10,493 nucleotides of DNA from Adhaeribacter sp. (GTDB taxonomy: Bacteria > Bacteroidota > Bacteroidia > Cytophagales > Hymenobacteraceae): contig JAQBNV010000441.1 in NCBI GenBank assembly GCA_028288395.1, positions 1-10,493 on the forward strand. The letters run 5' to 3'. Under the pieces are notes generated by a model. That model saw only the letters and a program-made list of their open reading frames with translations, ran no database searches and was not told the DNA's origin. Position numbers and translations under genes: made by a program. Of this stretch, positions 6,994 through 10,493 are shown piece by piece (position 1 is the stretch's first letter; each line of letters begins with the position of its first letter).

Positions 6994-7009
6994 TTAACTT
7001 TAAAGTTAA
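6994..7009. repeat. 16-bp perfect palindrome
   Basis: TTAACTTTAAAGTTAA reads the same on both strands and is followed by AAGTTTTTTTA. It could be an operator for a dimeric regulator, or an AT-rich hairpin with a T-run. No gene next to it makes its role clear. Confidence 0.35.
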
Positions 7010-7556
7010 AAGTTTTTTTACTTTCCCAGGTATTAAGGTTTTTCTCTAATCACCCTTGCTGTCCGGCTGTCTTAAAATATCCGCCATCCATTTAATTAAA
7101 CCTGCTTCCAGAATGCTGTTCCCGGAAAGAAAAGTGCGTAGCTGCTATAAACTGCTTTCCAACATAATTTTTTTGTTGTTTAACCTTAATCCAGAGAATT
7201 GATTATACAAACTAAAACTTTGAATATTATCCTTGATAAATAAGTCTTCTGGTATTGTCTTTTAAAAATATTATAGCAAATAGGGAGGGCAAGAAATAAA
7301 TTTCAATGGTTTGTTGCAAAATTATATCATGTTATTAAAATAGATATTTTAACTGATTGTGTAATACCAGAAAAGCACTGCTTACTTATATTTATTAAAA
7401 AATACCCGATTACTCTAACTGAAAAACCGTCCTCAAAGGCACGAATTGGCTATATAAAAGATAAACAATAGGATTATAGCCTGGGAGAAGGGGTTTAAAT
7501 GCCTAAAATCTTTAAATAGTATGATTAAAATCAGCCTTCTTTAACGGTTGATTAAT

Positions 7557-7564
7557 TACTTTTG
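7557..7564 (+). promoter_or_regulatory. Bacteroidota-type -7 promoter box of the receptor operon
   Basis: TACTTTTG matches the TAnnTTTG consensus exactly and is identical to the box at 5802-5809 on the other strand. It ends 16 bases before the TTG start at 7581, so the leader would be only about ten bases. The -33 region (CTTCTTTAA) is a poor match. Confidence 0.5.
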
Positions 7565-7580
7565 TTAAAAGCACGACTTA

Positions 7581-7955
7581 TTGAAAACAAGCGTTACCAT
7601 ATTGCTTCTGGGTGTCATGCTGATACAAATCCTCAGCCGGGCATTTATCGTGCTGGAGTACCAGATAAATAAAGAATATATTGCCGCGGTTTTATGCGTA
7701 AACAAAAGTAAGCCGCAGTTAAAATGCGAAGGCTCTTGTTACCTGCAGAAAAATTTAAAAAAAGCGGAACAACCCGAAAACCAATCGGCGGAGAAAACCT
7801 TTAAAGCCGACCTTACGCTTTTTGTCCAGGCCTGTTTCACCTGCAACTTTACGCTATTTACGGAGGTTATTACCCGCTTTTCCCGGTATTTGATGGCGCC
7901 TACCGCCAATTACCTATGGCTGGTTTTCCACCCACCCCTCCTACAGTCAAACTAA
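7581..7955 (+). CDS. Cys-motif small membrane/secreted protein, TonB-receptor neighbour (124 aa)
   Basis: The frame starts with TTG and encodes 124 residues ending in TAA. An N-terminal hydrophobic segment (SVTILLLGVMLIQILSR, about 4-20) is a signal peptide or anchor. The conserved-looking core is LCVNKSKPQLKCEGSCYL, with C39, C49 and C53, followed by a basic/polar stretch (KNLKKAEQPENQ). A CxxC pair (C85, C88) lies in ACFTCNF, and the C-terminus has FHPP. From memory, this C-x9-C-x-G-x-C-Y-L type with a terminal HPP is a recurring uncharacterised Bacteroidota family found beside TonB receptors. The five Cys suggest metal or redox chemistry, which is inference. TTG is preferred over the ATG at 7617 because the latter would remove most of the hydrophobic start. 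The receptor gene follows after 99 bp on the same strand. Confidence 0.75.
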   Translation: MKTSVTILLLGVMLIQILSRAFIVLEYQINKEYIAAVLCVNKSKPQLKCEGSCYLQKNLKKAEQPENQSAEKTFKADLTLFVQACFTCNFTLFTEVITRFSRYLMAPTANYLWLVFHPPLLQSN

Positions 7956-7994
7956 TGATTTCTGCGGCTTTCTTTTCCGATAAAAGCGGCCGTT

Positions 7995-8013
7995 TGTAGC
8001 CTACAGAAGGCTA
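7995..8013 (+). repeat. Small alternative hairpins in the receptor leader
   Basis: TGTAG-C-CTACA (7995-8005) and TAGCC-N7-GGCTA (7997-8013) share bases and exclude each other. They lie in the 99-bp spacer before the receptor ATG. They may be chance; no riboswitch class is recognised. Confidence 0.2.
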
Positions 8014-8054
8014 TTGGGGACTACCCGGTTGTTATTTACTGTAAATATTCTTTC

Positions 8055-10367
8055 ATGAAAAAAATTATGATGAGCATCATGGGCATGATGATGCTTGCTA
8101 CTTTTACGTATGCCCAAATTCCGGTTAAAGGCCAGGTAATGGATGCTTTAACCAAAGAAGCGCTGGTTGGCGTAAGCTTACGATTGGCCCAGACCGCGCA
8201 GGGCACCCTCTCAACCGCCAATGGCGCCTTTGCTTTTAACGCGCAGTCGCTGGATGATTCGCTCACCGTTTCCTATATAGGTTACGTTACCCGGAAAATA
8301 CCGCTTAGGAGCCATTCCCTGCAAATTCAGCTTCACCCTTCGGCCAGCCAGCTAAACCAGGTAGTCGTTTCGGCCAGCCGCGAGGTGCAGGTTCGCACCG
8401 AAACGCCAATTGCCATTAGTACCATCAGTAAACAGGTACTAAACGAAACCAAAGCCGTTTCGCTGGATCAGGTGCTGAATAAGGTTAGCGGGGTATATAT
8501 GGTGAACCTGGGCAACGAACAGCACACCATGGCTATCCGGCAACCCATTGGCTACCGGAGCCTCTTTCTTTACCTGGAAGATGGCATACCTATCCGGGCC
8601 AGCGGCGACTTTAACCACAATGCCCTGATTGAAATAAATATGGGCGCCCTCAAAACCATGGAAATTATCCGGGGGCCGGCCTCTTCGTTGTACGGCAGCG
8701 AAGCCATCGGCGGAGCCATCAATTTTATCACGCAGCCGCCTTCCCAAATATTAACCGCTAAATGGCAGGTAGAAACGAGTAACCAGGGCTATAAACGGAC
8801 TGATTTTGGGGTATCGAACACCTTTGGCAAATTAGGAATTTATGCCGGCGGTTATTACGCCGCCCAACGCCACGGCATAATAAGCCACAGCGATTTCAAC
8901 AAAATGGCTTTAACCCTGCGGGGCGATTATACCATCAGTGACAAAACCAAATTATTCACCTCAGCCAGCTTAATCGACTACCACACCGACCAAACTGGCG
9001 GCCTCGACAGCACCAAATTTTTCCAAAAAAAGTACGAAAGCCTGCAAACCTTTACGTACCGCAAAGTGAAAGCCCTGCGGGTCCGGAGTACGCTCGACCA
9101 CCAATGGAATGCCGCGAACAGCACCACCGCCAACTTGTTTTTCCGGCGGAATGCCATCAGCCAGAATCCTTTTTACGCAATTAAAAATATTGCTGGTAAT
9201 GCTTTAAAAGCAAGCGGCGAAATTAATACGGATGCCTTTCATAGCTACGGGCTGATTGTACAGCATAAAAAGAAGTTTAATTTCCTGGATGCGCGGTTGA
9301 TCGGCGGCCTGAGTATCGACCACAGCCCGGCCACTTACCAAGCCTTCCTGATTAACATAGACCGGAATAAAGCCGGCGTTTACACAGGCTATATGCCCAC
9401 CGACTCGCTGCTGACCCATTACGGCGTAACCTTGCTGAACACAGCGGCCTATGGCCAGCTGGAATTATCGCCGTTCCAGAAATTTAAGGCGGTAGCTGCC
9501 CTGCGTTACGATCGATTGGGATACGATTTTGATAACAATTTAGCCCCCAACGCCTTTACCGGCGCCCCGGATGAGCAGAATCATTTCACCAGCCTGTCGC
9601 CCAAACTGGGCTTTACTTATTTCTTTAATTCCAACCTGGGATCCTATGCTAATTACAGCGTGGGTTTTGCGCCGCCTCAAATTACCGAGTTGTACCGGGG
9701 AGTAAAAGTACCCACGCTTAAACCGGCCACATACGCCAATTACGAAGCCGGCGGCTGGTTTAGCTTTTTTCAGCAAAAAGGCTACCTCGACCTGAGTATT
9801 TACCAGCTAAACGGCGTAAACGAAATTATTTCGGTGCGCTTATCCGATGGATCTTACCAGAACCAGAACGCCGGCAAAACAAAACACAAGGGCGTGGAAT
9901 ATACCCTCAAATATTCTCCCCTCGAAAGCATTGGCCTTAGAATAAGTGGTACGAACGCCCGCCATGTATTTACCGATTACACCGAACGGGGTAATAATTT
10001 TTCAGATAACGAAATGGCCACCGCCCCGCGGTTTATCTCTAATTCGGAAGTTACCTTTAAGCCTTCTATTTTACCGGGGCTTCGCTTGGGGCTGGAGTGG
10101 CAGCACCTGGGTAAATATTACATGGATGCCGCCAATACCGAATTTTACGCCGGTTATAATTTATTTAATTTCCGGACCGGTTATGAGATAAAAGGTTTTG
10201 AAGTTTGGCTGAATGCGATTAACCTAACCGATAAACTGTATGCCACTACCGTAGATAAATTTTCTTACGGCAAGAGCTATCGACAGGGCATCCCCCGTAC
10301 TTTTAATGTCGGAATTGCCTATAATTTTTCGACCAAAGCGCCGCAAGGAGGCCCCGGTACAAAATAA
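8055..10367 (+). CDS. TonB-dependent outer-membrane receptor
   Basis: The 770-residue product is an outer-membrane active transporter driven by TonB/ExbBD. Residues 1-20 are a Met-rich signal peptide (seven Met) with likely cleavage at TYA-Q. Residues 24-93 form a carboxypeptidase-regulatory-like beta-sandwich (VKGQVMDALTKEALVGVSL; DDSLTVSYIGYV), typical of Bacteroidota receptors. LNQVVVSASRE (100-110) is the usual junction before the plug. The plug spans about 113-228 and carries IRGPASSLYGSEAIGGAIN (205-223). The beta-barrel runs from about 235 to 758, with INLTDKLYA and a terminal RTFNVGIAYNF strand. A short tail (STKAPQGGPGTK) follows that strand, which is unusual because the last strand normally ends in an aromatic residue at the C-terminus. 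No SusD partner follows, so this is not a polysaccharide-utilisation SusCD pair; the size fits siderophore, vitamin or metal receptors of the CirA/BtuB type. The substrate is unknown. Confidence 0.93.
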   Translation: MKKIMMSIMGMMMLATFTYAQIPVKGQVMDALTKEALVGVSLRLAQTAQGTLSTANGAFAFNAQSLDDSLTVSYIGYVTRKIPLRSHSLQIQLHPSASQLNQVVVSASREVQVRTETPIAISTISKQVLNETKAVSLDQVLNKVSGVYMVNLGNEQHTMAIRQPIGYRSLFLYLEDGIPIRASGDFNHNALIEINMGALKTMEIIRGPASSLYGSEAIGGAINFITQPPSQILTAKWQVETSNQGYKRTDFGVSNTFGKLGIYAGGYYAAQRHGIISHSDFNKMALTLRGDYTISDKTKLFTSASLIDYHTDQTGGLDSTKFFQKKYESLQTFTYRKVKALRVRSTLDHQWNAANSTTANLFFRRNAISQNPFYAIKNIAGNALKASGEINTDAFHSYGLIVQHKKKFNFLDARLIGGLSIDHSPATYQAFLINIDRNKAGVYTGYMPTDSLLTHYGVTLLNTAAYGQLELSPFQKFKAVAALRYDRLGYDFDNNLAPNAFTGAPDEQNHFTSLSPKLGFTYFFNSNLGSYANYSVGFAPPQITELYRGVKVPTLKPATYANYEAGGWFSFFQQKGYLDLSIYQLNGVNEIISVRLSDGSYQNQNAGKTKHKGVEYTLKYSPLESIGLRISGTNARHVFTDYTERGNNFSDNEMATAPRFISNSEVTFKPSILPGLRLGLEWQHLGKYYMDAANTEFYAGYNLFNFRTGYEIKGFEVWLNAINLTDKLYATTVDKFSYGKSYRQGIPRTFNVGIAYNFSTKAPQGGPGTK

Positions 10368-10400
10368 AATTGGCATCCTTCTACAAAACCCAACATCAAC

Positions 10401-10493
10401 ATGAAATATACCCTAACCTTATATTCTTTCGTCTGGCTGATATTCTTAACCAGCAGCTGCCAGCGCCCGCTAAAACAACAGGAAGCACCGGCG
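10401..10493 (+). CDS. Lipoprotein, 5' part (continues past window end)
   Basis: ATG at 10401 opens a frame that runs to the window edge (31 codons). It starts MKYTLTLYSFVWLIFLTSSC, a signal peptide ending in a lipobox-like LTSSC with the lipidated Cys at residue 20, followed by a polar, Pro-rich stretch (QRPLKQQEAPA). It lies only 33 bp after the receptor gene on the same strand, so it is probably in the same operon and anchored in the outer or inner membrane near the receptor. The functional domain is outside the window, so no role can be given. Confidence 0.7.
   Translation, partial: MKYTLTLYSFVWLIFLTSSCQRPLKQQEAPA

Larger units (their letters stand above)
6161..7556. other. Long gene-poor intergenic region
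   Basis: Nearly 1.4 kb without a convincing intact gene, the largest gap in the window. It is AT-rich, especially from 6880 onward. It holds a possible decayed minus-strand gene (6580-6948), a perfect palindrome at 6994-7009, a GACCGCGGTC palindrome at 6397-6406, and several poly-T stretches. A plus-strand frame at 6689-6883 is probably a shadow of the decayed frame. No tRNA, rRNA or transposase motif was recognised. Confidence 0.5.

Noticed and set aside
7046..7165. Minus-strand frame reading QLRTFLSGNSILEAGLIKW after an amber codon that follows six codons from an ATG
   Set aside because: Only 32 codons follow the TAG, with no clear promoter or homologue. It is protein-like but too short to call.
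8036..8266. Minus-strand frames opposite the TonB receptor gene
   Set aside because: They are shadows of a long, well-supported coding sequence.

Overview
The window looks like chromosomal DNA of a Bacteroidota bacterium, probably Cytophagales and possibly of the Hymenobacteraceae/Adhaeribacter type. The reasons are Bacteroidota-style -7 boxes (TAnnTTTG), few strong Shine-Dalgarno sequences, a TonB-dependent receptor with an N-terminal carboxypeptidase-regulatory-like domain, a Tat-exported TIM-barrel sugar isomerase-like protein, and AT-rich spacers between more GC-rich genes. The genus is a guess from style and was not tested by alignment.

Layout. (1) Positions 1-2047, plus strand: the 3' part of a telA-like gene (toxic anion resistance family), then a 59-codon gene that starts on the base after the telA stop, a 270-codon unknown gene that overlaps it by 4 bp, and a 57-codon single-pass membrane protein. 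Spacing suggests one transcription unit of mostly undescribed TelA partners, closed by a weak terminator near 2116-2136. (2) 2211-3074: a Tat-exported sugar phosphate isomerase/epimerase-like protein, followed by overlapping hairpins. (3) 3689-5197: a membrane-anchored HtrA/Deg protease with an intact His-Asp-Ser triad and two PDZ domains, followed by a clear terminator. (4) 5281-7556: a gene-poor stretch with two small minus-strand genes (a 32-residue membrane peptide with its own promoter and terminator, and an 83-residue hypothetical) and a possible decayed gene with an in-frame amber codon. (5) 7557-10493, plus strand: a promoter box, a TTG-start Cys-containing small membrane protein, a TonB-dependent receptor, and the start of a lipoprotein gene, probably one envelope uptake operon.

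How the genes fit together. The TelA cluster and the HtrA protease both suggest envelope or stress functions, but nothing in the sequence links them. The last three genes form the most coherent unit: an outer-membrane TonB receptor between a small Cys-motif membrane protein and a lipoprotein. The Cys pattern (C39, C49, C53, C85, C88) makes a metal-related role, copper being one candidate, reasonable but unproven. No CRISPR array, rRNA, tRNA, intact transposase or phage gene was seen. No strong case for a wholly new system was found; the best leads are the coupled unknown genes after telA and the Cys-protein/TonB-receptor/lipoprotein operon.
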